A stretch of 64,000 bases of DNA. Origin: JBDWFY01 sp039976075 (GTDB lineage Bacteria > Pseudomonadota > Alphaproteobacteria > Rhizobiales > Stappiaceae). The translations under genes were made by a program, and so were the position numbers. The stretch spans positions 342,450 through 406,449 of the forward strand of contig JBDWFY010000018.1 in assembly GCA_039976075.1 (NCBI GenBank), in the 5' to 3' direction. How positions within the stretch are numbered: the stretch's first letter is position 1; the number at the start of each line of letters is the position of its first letter. Positions 34,303 to 42,929 of the stretch are shown here, piece by piece. Under the pieces are notes generated by a model. The model was not told the origin of the DNA, did not search any database, and worked only from the letters and a program-made list of their open reading frames with translations.

Positions 34303-35799
34303 ATGGACCGCATACACAACGCAATTGGCGGTGCATCAAGCCCATCAAACTCAGGGCGGACGGCTCCGGTGTTCAATCCGGCTACCGGAGAGCAAAGTGC
34401 CGAACTGGGACTATCCAGTGCCGCAGAAGTATCCGATGCGGTGACCGCCGCGAAAGCCGCGTTCCCGGCCTGGCGTGACACACCGCCGTTGAAGCGCGCA
34501 CGCTTGTTTTTCCGGTTCAAGGAGCTGTTGTCTGCCAATGCTGCCCGGATAGCAGAAGCCATCTCAAAAGAACATGGTAAAACTCATGATGATGCGCTTG
34601 GAGAAGTGTCTCGCGGTATTGAAGTTGTTGAGTTCGCATGCGGAATCCCACAGCTGCTCAAGGGAGAATTCGCCCGCAATGTCGGACCGTCGATCGACTC
34701 CTATTCCGACCGTCAGCCGCTTGGAGTCGTCGCCGGAATCACGCCGTTCAATTTTCCGGCCATGGTCCCTCTTTGGATGTACCCAATGGCGATTGCAAGC
34801 GGCAACACGTTTATCCTGAAGCCTTCCGAGCGCGACCCGTCCGCTGTCATGGTTGTCTACGAGCTCTTCAAGGAAGCTGGCTTCCCCGACGGTGTACTGA
34901 ACGTCGTACATGGTGACAAAGAAGCCGTGGATGCGCTCCTGACCCATCCTGATGTGAAAGCAATCAGTTTCGTCGGCTCGACACCTATCGCGGAGTATGT
35001 CTACACGACTGCCACAGCACATGGAAAACGGGTTCAGGCTCTGGGCGGCGCAAAAAATCACATGATCGTTATGCCTGACGCAGACATGGATCAAGCGGCG
35101 GATGCGCTGATGGGAGCGGGTTACGGCTCTGCCGGCGAACGCTGCATGGCAATTTCAGTTGCGGTGCCTATTGGCGAGGAGACCGCGGATCGGTTGGTGG
35201 AAAAACTGCTTCCACGGGTTCAAAGTCTGAAAATCGGACCTGCAACGGACTCCGATGCTGAAATGGGACCATTGGTCACCAAACAACATCAGCAAAAGGT
35301 TCTCTCCTATATCGATCAAGGTGTAAAAGAGGGGGCCGATCTGGCGGTGGATGGACGCGGTTTTTCCCTGCAAGGCTATGAAGGCGGTTATTTCGTCGGC
35401 GGCACTCTGTTTGACCGGGTTACCACCGACATGCGGATCTACAAGGAAGAGATTTTCGGCCCGGTTCTTTCAGTCGTCCGTGCCGGTGGCTACGACGAAG
35501 CCCTGCAAATGATCAATGACCATGAATATGGCAACGGGACCGCAATCTTCACGCGCGACGGCGATGCCGCACGAACTTTTGCCGATCAAATTGAAGTTGG
35601 CATGGTCGGAATTAATGTCCCTATTCCAGTTCCGGTCGCCTATTTCTCGTTCGGAGGCTGGAAACGGTCACTATTCGGCGATCATTCCATTTACGGACCC
35701 GAGGGTATCCGCTTTTATACACGCCTGAAAACAATCACCACCCGCTGGCCGGCGGGTATCAAGGAGGGAGCGGTTTACACGTTTCCGAGCCTCGATTGA
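34303..35799 (+). CDS. mmsA: CoA-acylating (methyl)malonate-semialdehyde dehydrogenase
   Basis: 498 residues, aldehyde dehydrogenase superfamily, MmsA/IolA type. Landmarks: VAGITPFNFPAMVPLWM, FVGSTPIAEYVY (NAD loop), the region ALGGAKNHMIVMPDAD specific to this subfamily, and catalytic Cys in GSAGERCMAIS (about 283). FGDHSIYGPEG closes the protein. It oxidises malonate or methylmalonate semialdehyde to acetyl- or propionyl-CoA with CO2 release, completing beta-alanine catabolism. ATG 34303 follows GAGGAG; a TTG upstream is rejected. It is the second gene of the pyrimidine operon. Confidence 0.95.
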   Translation: MDRIHNAIGGASSPSNSGRTAPVFNPATGEQSAELGLSSAAEVSDAVTAAKAAFPAWRDTPPLKRARLFFRFKELLSANAARIAEAISKEHGKTHDDALGEVSRGIEVVEFACGIPQLLKGEFARNVGPSIDSYSDRQPLGVVAGITPFNFPAMVPLWMYPMAIASGNTFILKPSERDPSAVMVVYELFKEAGFPDGVLNVVHGDKEAVDALLTHPDVKAISFVGSTPIAEYVYTTATAHGKRVQALGGAKNHMIVMPDADMDQAADALMGAGYGSAGERCMAISVAVPIGEETADRLVEKLLPRVQSLKIGPATDSDAEMGPLVTKQHQQKVLSYIDQGVKEGADLAVDGRGFSLQGYEGGYFVGGTLFDRVTTDMRIYKEEIFGPVLSVVRAGGYDEALQMINDHEYGNGTAIFTRDGDAARTFADQIEVGMVGINVPIPVPVAYFSFGGWKRSLFGDHSIYGPEGIRFYTRLKTITTRWPAGIKEGAVYTFPSLD

Positions 35800-35810
35800 G
35801 AACTGATGCA

Positions 35811-36101
35811 ATGAAAAGAACGACCGCAAAACATAATGTGCAGATCGACGATGATCGAGTCAGGGTTACGCGTTGGGATTTTGCGCCCGGCGAGCAGACC
35901 GGCTGGCACCGACATGAGATGGATTACGTGGTCACGTTGCTCACCGACTGCCACTTTATGCTTGAAGAACCCGACGGACAGGTTCGGGAAGTGGAAATGA
36001 CGGCTGGAGAATCGTATCGACGATCGGTCGGTGTCAGTCACAATGTAATCAACGGCGGGGCCGCTCCGATGAGCTTCGTTGAAGTGGAACTTAAGGACTG
36101 A
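35811..36101 (+). CDS. Cupin-domain protein in the pyrimidine degradation operon
   Basis: A 96-residue single cupin. Motif 1 is visible in GWHRHEMDYVVTLL (His-x-His-x-Glu metal ligands) and motif 2 around GESYRRSVGVSHNVINGG (His). It binds a divalent metal and could be a small isomerase, a hydrolase helper or a regulator. Such cupins do recur near dihydropyrimidinase genes, but I know of no assigned reaction. ATG 35811 gives the best family-like N-terminus (MKRTTAKHNVQI); a TTG at 35796 would add five residues and overlap mmsA. It is 10 bp before the amidohydrolase start. Confidence 0.8.
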   Translation: MKRTTAKHNVQIDDDRVRVTRWDFAPGEQTGWHRHEMDYVVTLLTDCHFMLEEPDGQVREVEMTAGESYRRSVGVSHNVINGGAAPMSFVEVELKD

Positions 36102-36111
36102 GGAGAACCCA

Positions 36112-37362
36112 ATGGCCGCACCGGGAGAAAATCTTAAAATCGACGGTACCCGTCTCTGGGACTCGCTGATGGAAATGGCCGAGATCGGGCCCGGTGTGCG
36201 GGGTGGCAATAATCGTCAGACGCTAACGGATGATGACAAGACAGGGCGTCTCCTGTTCACTCAGTGGTGCAAGGATGCGGGCATGAGCATGTCCGTAGAT
36301 TCAATGGGCAACATGTTCGCCCGCTTTGAGGGAACCGACCCGAGCCTCGAGCCGGTTATGGTCGGCAGTCATCTGGATACACAGCCGACCGGTGGTCGAT
36401 ATGATGGTGTGCTGGGCGTACTAGCCGGACTGGAAATCATTCGCTCGCTGAATGATCTGGGCATCAAGACCAAACGGTCTATCGAAGTGGTGAACTGGAC
36501 AAACGAGGAAGGGACGCGTTTCGCCCCGGCGATGCTGGCATCCGGCGTCTTCGCCGGAGTTCACAAGCAAGACTGGGCCTATGATCGCGAAGATGCCGAA
36601 GGCAAAAAGTTCGGCGATGAGCTGGCGCGTATCGGATATGTCGGCGATGAACCGGTCGGGCAGAGAAAACTGCACGCCATGTTCGAGCTTCACATTGAGC
36701 AGGGACCCATTCTTGAAGATGAAGGATGCGATATCGGGGTTGTTACCCATGGGCAGGGTCTGAACTGGCTGCAGGTGACATTGATCGGCAAGGAAAGTCA
36801 TACCGGCTCCACACCGATGCCCAAACGGGTCAATGCGGGCCTGGGCGCCGCGCGGATCACCGAACTCGTCAATGATATCGCGTGGCGATATGCCCCCCTC
36901 GCCGTGGGCGCTATCGGACATATGGATGTCTATCCAAACTCCAGAAACATCATCCCCGGCAAAACTGTCTTCACGGTCGATTTTCGTCACCCTGACAAAG
37001 ACGTCATCACGGCGATGGAACAGGCCCTTCGGTTTGAAGGAAAAACCATCGCCGATGAAATCGGGTTGGAAATGTCCGTTGAACAGGTCGGAGCGTTTGA
37101 TCCGGTCACCTTCGATGAAGGCTGCGTCACGGCTGTCCGCGATGCAGCCGTTCGGTTGGGCTACAAACATCGTGACCTTGTTTCCGGTGCGGGGCACGAC
37201 GCCTGCTGGATCAACCGGGTTGCACCAACCTCAATGGTCATGTGTCCGTGTGTCGATGGCTTGTCGCACAATGAAGACGAAAAAATCTTTCCCGAATGGG
37301 CTGAAGCAGGCGCCAACGTGCTTTTTCATGCGGTGGTCGAAACCGCAGAAATCGCCGATTAG
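36112..37362 (+). CDS. hyuC: N-carbamoyl-beta-alanine amidohydrolase (Zn-dependent, M20/AmaB type)
   Basis: 416 residues of the M20 family dinuclear-zinc amidohydrolases (allantoate amidohydrolase, beta-ureidopropionase). Metal-binding residues lie in MVGSHLDTQPTGGRYDG (His, Asp), NWTNEEGTRF (Glu) and MFELHIEQGPIL (His). The dimerisation region has the histidine in GKESHTGSTPMPKR. C-terminal SGAGHDACW supplies the last ligand. In this operon it should hydrolyse N-carbamoyl-beta-alanine to beta-alanine, CO2 and NH3. AGGAG precedes ATG 36112. The symbol hyuC is by family; pydC is also used for this step. Confidence 0.9.
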   Translation: MAAPGENLKIDGTRLWDSLMEMAEIGPGVRGGNNRQTLTDDDKTGRLLFTQWCKDAGMSMSVDSMGNMFARFEGTDPSLEPVMVGSHLDTQPTGGRYDGVLGVLAGLEIIRSLNDLGIKTKRSIEVVNWTNEEGTRFAPAMLASGVFAGVHKQDWAYDREDAEGKKFGDELARIGYVGDEPVGQRKLHAMFELHIEQGPILEDEGCDIGVVTHGQGLNWLQVTLIGKESHTGSTPMPKRVNAGLGAARITELVNDIAWRYAPLAVGAIGHMDVYPNSRNIIPGKTVFTVDFRHPDKDVITAMEQALRFEGKTIADEIGLEMSVEQVGAFDPVTFDEGCVTAVRDAAVRLGYKHRDLVSGAGHDACWINRVAPTSMVMCPCVDGLSHNEDEKIFPEWAEAGANVLFHAVVETAEIAD

Positions 37363-37414
37363 TCCATAGGAATCCGAACGCAACAACACCCAACCGATAA
37401 CAAGGGGAACCGAA

Positions 37415-38872
37415 ATGGCGAGCAAAGTAATCAAAGGCGGCACCGTCGTTACAGCGGATCTCACCTATCAGGCCGACGTTCTGATCGACGGTGGTAAAAT
37501 CATCGAGATTGGCGATAATCTCTCCGGTGATGAAACTCTGGACGCGACCGGCTGCTATGTCATGCCTGGCGGTATCGATCCGCACGTGCATCTTGAAATG
37601 CCGTTCATGGGCACATTTTCCAGCGACAATTTTGAAAGCGGCACCCGTGCCGGTCTTGCAGGTGGCACGACAATGGTCGTCGATTTCTGCTTGCCGAACC
37701 CGGATCAGTCGATGCTTGAAGCTCTGGCCATCTGGCAGCAGAAGTCTTCCCTGGCTTGCTCCGATTACTCCTATCATATGGCAATCACCTGGTGGAGCGA
37801 ACAGGTTTTCAATGAGATGGCCGAAGTGGTTGATCGCGGCATCAATACTTTCAAGCATTTCATGGCCTACAAGGGCGCGCTCATGGTGGATGACGATGAG
37901 ATGTTTGCCAGCTTCCAGCGCTGCTCTGCGCTTGGCGCCATGCCCATGGTGCATGCGGAAAACGGTGACGTCGTCGCAACGCTGCAGCAGAAGTTGCTGG
38001 GTGAAGGCAACAATGGCCCGGAAGCGCATGCCTACTCTCGCCCTCCGGAAGTAGAAGGCGAAGCCACAAACCGCGCAATCATGATCGCGGACATGGCCAA
38101 TGTCCCTCTTTACGTGGTTCATACTTCTTGCGAGCAATCCCATGAAGCCATTCGCCGTGCCCGCCAAAAAGGCATTCGCGTATTTGGCGAACCATTGATC
38201 CAGCATTTGACATTGGATGAAAGTGAATACGCCAATCCGGACTGGAACCATGCAGCCCGGCGTGTCATGTCACCACCCTTTCGCAACAAGCACCATCAGG
38301 ATTCGCTGTGGGCAGGCATTCAATCGGGCTCATTGCAGGTCGTCGCCACCGATCACTGCGCTTTCACAACCGAACAAAAACAATTCGGCATCGGCGACTT
38401 CACAAAGATCCCGAATGGAACCGGCGGTCTTGAAGATCGGATGCCGATGCTTTGGACTCACGGCGTTGCCACCGGCCGCTTGACCATGAATGAATTTGTC
38501 AGTCTGACATCAACCAATATTGCCAAGATCCTGAACGTCTATCCGAAAAAAGGCGCAATCCTGGTCGGTGCGGATGCCGACATCGTTGTCTGGGATCCGG
38601 AGCGATCAAAAACAATCTCCGCAGCAAACCAGCAATCGGCCATCGACTACAACGTGTTTGAGGGCAAGGAAGTCAAAGGACTGCCTCGCTACACGCTGAC
38701 ACGTGGCCACGTGGCAATTGAAGAGAGCACCATAAAAACGGAACCCGGACACGGCGAATTTGTTGGCCGAGAGCCTTACCCGGCGGTCAACAAGGCACTA
38801 TCCAAGTGGAAAGAAATTACGGCGCCGCGAAAAGTGGAGCGGTCACCGGAAAACATGCCGGCTGGCGTTTAA
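37415..38872 (+). CDS. hydA: Dihydropyrimidinase (D-hydantoinase family)
   Basis: 485 residues, cyclic amidohydrolase. Metal ligands are in DPHVHLEMPFMG (HxH), HFMAYKGAL (the carboxylated Lys, about 150), VHAENGD (His), VVHTSCEQS (His) and ATDHCAF (Asp). The tail NGTGGLEDRMPML is characteristic of dihydropyrimidinase and hydantoinase. It opens dihydrouracil or dihydrothymine to the N-carbamoyl amino acid, the second step of the reductive pathway. AAGGGG precedes ATG 37415. It lies between the amidohydrolase and the ABC importer genes on one transcript. Confidence 0.95.
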   Translation: MASKVIKGGTVVTADLTYQADVLIDGGKIIEIGDNLSGDETLDATGCYVMPGGIDPHVHLEMPFMGTFSSDNFESGTRAGLAGGTTMVVDFCLPNPDQSMLEALAIWQQKSSLACSDYSYHMAITWWSEQVFNEMAEVVDRGINTFKHFMAYKGALMVDDDEMFASFQRCSALGAMPMVHAENGDVVATLQQKLLGEGNNGPEAHAYSRPPEVEGEATNRAIMIADMANVPLYVVHTSCEQSHEAIRRARQKGIRVFGEPLIQHLTLDESEYANPDWNHAARRVMSPPFRNKHHQDSLWAGIQSGSLQVVATDHCAFTTEQKQFGIGDFTKIPNGTGGLEDRMPMLWTHGVATGRLTMNEFVSLTSTNIAKILNVYPKKGAILVGADADIVVWDPERSKTISAANQQSAIDYNVFEGKEVKGLPRYTLTRGHVAIEESTIKTEPGHGEFVGREPYPAVNKALSKWKEITAPRKVERSPENMPAGV

Positions 38873-38948
38873 ATCCGATGTCCGGGGCATCGGGTGTGCT
38901 CCGGGCAATGACGCTCACATAATTGCAGGGGCTGCAAGGAGAGAGTGA

Positions 38949-39782
38949 ATGTTGTCCGCCGCAGAAATAGAAGATGGGCTGGAAGACGCGATGCAATCTT
39001 CAGAACCGACGATAAATATCAGTGAGCTTTCGCTGACGTTTGAGACGAACGACGGACCGGTTCATGCCTTGTCTGAGATCGATCTGTCGATCAATCATGG
39101 TGATTTCGTCTCGTTCATCGGCCCTTCAGGCTGTGGCAAGACAACTCTGCTTCGCGTGATTGCCGACCTTGAAAAACCAACCGCCGGATCTATCACCGTC
39201 AACGGTGTCACTCCGGAGAATGCTCGCCTCAATCGTGCTTATGGCTACGTGTTCCAGGCAGCTGCGCTTTATCCATGGCGTACGATTGGGAAAAACATTG
39301 CGCTCCCGCTCGAAATAATGGGACTGGACAGAGCCGAGCAGAAACAGCGCATCGAGCGAAATCTGGAACTTGTCAATCTGGACGGCTTCGAACGCAAATA
39401 CCCCTGGCAGCTTTCGGGCGGAATGCAGCAACGCGCCAGTATTGCCCGTGCTCTGGCCGTCGATCCGGACCTGTTGCTGATGGACGAGCCATTTGGAGCA
39501 CTGGATGAAATCGTTCGAGACCATCTGAACGAGCAGCTGCTGAAACTCTGGGACAAAACAAACAAGACTGTCGTTTTCGTCACTCATTCAATTCCGGAGG
39601 CGGTTTTTTTGTCGACGAAAATTGTCGTTCTGTGCCCACGGCCCGGCCGCATCCATGAAGTCATTGACTGCGACCTTCCCCGCAACCGGACACTCGATAT
39701 CCGCGAGACACCCGAATTTCTGGAAATCGCCCATCGGGTCCGGGAAGGTCTCAGGGCAGGCCACTCCTACGAGGATGTGTAG
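38949..39782 (+). CDS. ABC transporter ATP-binding protein (NitT/TauT family)
   Basis: 277 residues with one ABC domain: Walker A GPSGCGKTT, Q-loop VFQAAALYPWRT, signature LSGGMQQRASIARAL, Walker B LLLMDEPFGALD. The sequence fits the nitrate/taurine/NMT1 type of ATPase. A ~20-residue acidic N-terminal extension precedes the usual start. AAGGAGAG lies before ATG 38949. It works with the two permeases and the binding protein downstream; all four are cotranscribed with the pyrimidine catabolic genes, so the cargo is probably a pyrimidine or related ureide. Confidence 0.92.
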   Translation: MLSAAEIEDGLEDAMQSSEPTINISELSLTFETNDGPVHALSEIDLSINHGDFVSFIGPSGCGKTTLLRVIADLEKPTAGSITVNGVTPENARLNRAYGYVFQAAALYPWRTIGKNIALPLEIMGLDRAEQKQRIERNLELVNLDGFERKYPWQLSGGMQQRASIARALAVDPDLLLMDEPFGALDEIVRDHLNEQLLKLWDKTNKTVVFVTHSIPEAVFLSTKIVVLCPRPGRIHEVIDCDLPRNRTLDIRETPEFLEIAHRVREGLRAGHSYEDV

Positions 39783-39785
39783 CGG

Positions 39786-40688
39786 ATGAACACTCCCGGA
39801 TCACCTCTTCTTGCCACGGTTGGCCGAAGCCAGACTCTTGCCGTTTCGGTGGTGCTCCTGCTTATCATCGCTATCTGGTATATTGCGGCAATCTTTCTCA
39901 ATACCGCTTTCCAGGAAGAGCTCTATAAGCGCGCCAATCGTGTCGAGGTCAGCACGGAGGAATTTGTAACAGCCACCCTGTCTCAGGAACGACCTGTCCT
40001 GCCCTCCCCGCATCAAGTTCTTGAGGAGATCTGGAAAACCACGGCACTGAAGAAAGTGACCAGCAAACGCAGCCTTGTCTATCACAGCTGGATTACGCTC
40101 TCGACGACGCTTGTCGGCTTTGTAATCGGCACGTTGCTGGGCATTGTACTGGCAGTCCTGATCGTCCACAGCCGGGTTCTCGACAAAAGCCTGATGCCGT
40201 GGATCATCACCTCTCAGACGATCCCCATTCTGGCAATAGCACCGATGATTATTGTCGTTTTGAATGCGGTCGGAATCTCCGGCCTGCTTCCAAAGGCGTT
40301 TATTTCCACCTATCTCAGCTTCTTCCCGGTTGCCGTCGGAATGACCAAAGGCCTGCGGTCCCCCGATGCCATCAACATGGATCTGATGAAAACATTTTCG
40401 GCGGGCAATTGGCAGGTATTCTGGAAATTGCGACTGCCGTCCTCATTGCCGTATCTGTTTACATCAATGAAAATCGCCATCGCAATTGCGCTGGTTGGCG
40501 CCATTGTCGGTGAGTTGCCGACCGGTGCGGTTTCCGGATTGGGAGCACGCCTGCTTTCAGGCTCCTATTACGGTCAAACCGTACAGATCTGGTCAGCGCT
40601 GCTCACTGCTGCGTTTCTTGCGGCAGCCCTTGTTGCCATTGTCGACATTCTCAATCAGGTGACGCTGAAACGGATGGGGCTGAGCTGA
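39786..40688 (+). CDS. ABC transporter permease 1 (NitT/TauT/NMT1 family)
   Basis: 300 residues. One N-terminal helix (about 17-38) is followed by an extracytoplasmic stretch of ~60 residues, then the five- to six-helix BPD_transp_1 core. The EAA-type cytoplasmic loop reads TFSAGNWQVFWKLRLPSSLPYLF. The charged periplasmic segment between helices 1 and 2 is longer than usual for SsuC/TauC proteins. It starts 3 bp after the ATPase stop and overlaps the next permease by one base (TGATG). It forms a heterodimeric channel with permease 2. Confidence 0.9.
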   Translation: MNTPGSPLLATVGRSQTLAVSVVLLLIIAIWYIAAIFLNTAFQEELYKRANRVEVSTEEFVTATLSQERPVLPSPHQVLEEIWKTTALKKVTSKRSLVYHSWITLSTTLVGFVIGTLLGIVLAVLIVHSRVLDKSLMPWIITSQTIPILAIAPMIIVVLNAVGISGLLPKAFISTYLSFFPVAVGMTKGLRSPDAINMDLMKTFSAGNWQVFWKLRLPSSLPYLFTSMKIAIAIALVGAIVGELPTGAVSGLGARLLSGSYYGQTVQIWSALLTAAFLAAALVAIVDILNQVTLKRMGLS

Positions 40689-41815
40689 TGCGCAATACCT
40701 CGAAGGTCCTGTCCGGTCTTGTTGTGCTCGCTGCGCTCGCCGGTCTTTTGCTTGCCTTTTTCCAACCGGAGGCCAGCGCCGGGATCGGTCTGTTCCCCCT
40801 GCTTGTGATGAGCGGAAGCGCTGCCATTATCTTCGTGCTCCTCAAGCGCTTCTCTTATCTATCCGGCGTCGCGGCTATTTTTGCATTTGGCGTTACCGCG
40901 CATTTTCTGGCCTATCAATTGATCGTAGCCGCCGGGGCGTTTCCGGGACTTGTGTCTTACGGTTTCTGGTCGATGACCATCGCCGCCTGGGCTCTTGCCT
41001 GGTTGTTTGTCGAGGAACTCGCGTATTTGAAGACGAGGGGCAACAGCGCTCAGCGACTGATCAACCTGATCATCCCCTTTGTTTTCGGGATCTGGATCCT
41101 GATTATCTGGCAATTGATTGTGCGCGGGTTTGATATTCCTCGCGTGCTGTTACCCGCGCCAAGCGAAATTGGCACCCGTTTCGCAGCATCGCTGCCAATT
41201 CTATGGGCTGATTTTCAACAGACTTTCCTGAAAGCAGTCCTGATTGGCTACGCGCTCGGCTGCGGATCCGGATTTATCGTGGCTATTCTGGTCGACCGCA
41301 TTCCGTTCCTGCGCCGTGGACTGCTACCGGTTGGCAACCTGGTTTCCGCCCTGCCGATCATCGGCGTTGCACCAATCATGGTGATGTGGTTTGGTTTTGA
41401 CTGGCAATCCAAAGCCGCAGTGGTTGTCATCATGACGTTCTTCCCGATGATGGTGAACACGGTGACAGGCCTCGCAGCAGCAACAACCATGCAACGGGAC
41501 CTGATGCACACGTACAGCGCCTCTTACTGGCAATCGCTGATGAAACTCAGGCTGCCCGAAGCAATGCCGTTCATCTTCAACGCACTGAAAATCAATTCAA
41601 CACTGGCCTTGATCGGTGCGATCGTGGCCGAATTTTTCGGAACGCCTATCGTTGGGATGGGCTTTCGAATTTCGACCGAGGTCGGCAGAATGAATGTCGA
41701 CATGGTCTGGGCCGAGATTGCGGTAGCGGCGCTTGCCGGATCGCTTTTTTACGGCATCATGACTCTCCTAGAGAGAGTCGTTACCTTCTGGCACCCCTCA
41801 ATGAGAGGACACTAG
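40688..41815 (+). CDS. ABC transporter permease 2 (NitT/TauT/NMT1 family) with extra N-terminal helices
   Basis: 375 residues, longer than the usual ~260. About four additional hydrophobic helices (residues ~8-120) precede the standard BPD_transp_1 core. The core carries the loop TYSASYWQSLMKLRLPEAMPFIF. The extra region is not a known domain to me. ATG 40688 begins in the stop of permease 1. The two permeases share the W-Q-x-x-x-K-L-R-L-P loop that docks the ATPase. Confidence 0.9.
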   Translation: MRNTSKVLSGLVVLAALAGLLLAFFQPEASAGIGLFPLLVMSGSAAIIFVLLKRFSYLSGVAAIFAFGVTAHFLAYQLIVAAGAFPGLVSYGFWSMTIAAWALAWLFVEELAYLKTRGNSAQRLINLIIPFVFGIWILIIWQLIVRGFDIPRVLLPAPSEIGTRFAASLPILWADFQQTFLKAVLIGYALGCGSGFIVAILVDRIPFLRRGLLPVGNLVSALPIIGVAPIMVMWFGFDWQSKAAVVVIMTFFPMMVNTVTGLAAATTMQRDLMHTYSASYWQSLMKLRLPEAMPFIFNALKINSTLALIGAIVAEFFGTPIVGMGFRISTEVGRMNVDMVWAEIAVAALAGSLFYGIMTLLERVVTFWHPSMRGH

Positions 41816-41856
41816 TCCCGGATATCGGGTGCGCTTCCACTAGGAGAATGGGAAAA

Positions 41857-42852
41857 ATGACGATAAACAAACTCACTGCCATGGCTCTTGCCGCAGGCTT
41901 CTCTGCGAGCCTGTTGGGCGGAATAGCACAGGCTGCCGATGACCTGACCCTCCAGCTCAAATGGGTCACACAGGGCCAGTTCGCTGGATATTATGTGGCA
42001 AAGGACAAGGGCTTCTATGACGAAGAAGAACTCAACGTCACGATCAAACCCGGCGGACCGGACATCGCACCTCCGCAAGTGATTGCCGGTGGCGGTGCCG
42101 ACGTCATTGTCGACTGGATGCCGTCTGCTCTGGCCAGCCGCGAAAAGGGCGTCCCACTCGTCAATATTGCGCAACCGTTTCAGAAGTCCGGCATGATGCT
42201 GATATGCCGCAAAGAAACCGGTATCACCAAGCCGGAAGATTTCAAGGGCAAGACTCTCGGTGTCTGGTTCTTCGGTAACGAATATCCGTTCCTGTCATGG
42301 ATGAGCCAGCTTGGAATTCCAACAGAGGGCGGTGCGGATGGCGTCACCGTGCTGAAACAGGGTTTCAATGTGGATCCTCTTCTGCAGAAGCAAGCCGACT
42401 GCATATCAACCATGACCTATAACGAATACTGGCAGGTCATCGATGCCGGCATCCCGGCTGAAGAACTGGTCGTCTTCAAATATGAAGATGAAGGCGTCGC
42501 AACGCTGGAAGACGGCCTCTATGTTGTCGAGGAGAGCCTGAACGACCCGGCAATGGTCGACAAACTGGCCCGTTTCGTTCGCGCTTCGATGAAGGGTTGG
42601 GCCTATGCCGCAGAAAACCCGGATGAAGCTGCGGATATCGTGCTTGAAAACGATGCCAGTGGCGCCCAAACCGAAAAGCATCAGAAGCGGATGGTTGGAG
42701 AAATCAACAAGCTGGTCAACGGATCGGACGGCAAACTTGATTCCGCTGCCTATGAGCGCACTGTAAAGACTTTGTTGGGCGGCGGCTCTGACCCTGTCAT
42801 CACCAAAGAGCCCCAGGGTGCAACATCAACGGTAGTGACCGACAAACTCTGA
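41857..42852 (+). CDS. NMT1/THI5-like periplasmic substrate-binding protein
   Basis: About 331 residues with a Sec signal peptide (cleavage near AQAAD) and an NMT1/THI5-type receptor fold. LQLKWVTQGQFAGYYVAKDKG is the hallmark opening shared with ThiY-type proteins that bind thiamine-pyrimidine precursors. A pyrimidine-like ligand is therefore plausible, in keeping with the operon. Other blocks are PPQVIAGGGADVIVDW and LQKQADCISTMTYNEYW. ATG 41857 is preferred because AGGAG is 10 nt upstream; ATG 41848 would sit on top of that site. It is the last gene before the terminator. Confidence 0.9.
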   Translation: MTINKLTAMALAAGFSASLLGGIAQAADDLTLQLKWVTQGQFAGYYVAKDKGFYDEEELNVTIKPGGPDIAPPQVIAGGGADVIVDWMPSALASREKGVPLVNIAQPFQKSGMMLICRKETGITKPEDFKGKTLGVWFFGNEYPFLSWMSQLGIPTEGGADGVTVLKQGFNVDPLLQKQADCISTMTYNEYWQVIDAGIPAEELVVFKYEDEGVATLEDGLYVVEESLNDPAMVDKLARFVRASMKGWAYAAENPDEAADIVLENDASGAQTEKHQKRMVGEINKLVNGSDGKLDSAAYERTVKTLLGGGSDPVITKEPQGATSTVVTDKL

Positions 42853-42876
42853 AGTTTACTATCGATGCAAAATCCG

Positions 42877-42906
42877 AAAGGGCGCTTTCCAGCGCCCTTT
42901 CTTTTT
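42877..42906 (+). terminator. Terminator of the pyrimidine operon, in the convergent gap with preA
   Basis: A 10-bp stem AAAGGGCGCT / AGCGCCCTTT with loop TTCC, then CTTTTT. On the minus strand it is followed by CGGATTTTG, so it may also weakly terminate preTA. Confidence 0.9.
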
Positions 42907-42929
42907 ATCTCGGTGCAGGTTGCTGCGCA

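Noticed and set aside
36421..38251. Long minus-strand frames (258 and 337 codons) opposite the amidohydrolase and dihydropyrimidinase
   Set aside because: Both lie opposite enzymes with complete metal-binding motifs; they arise from codon bias on the coding strand.
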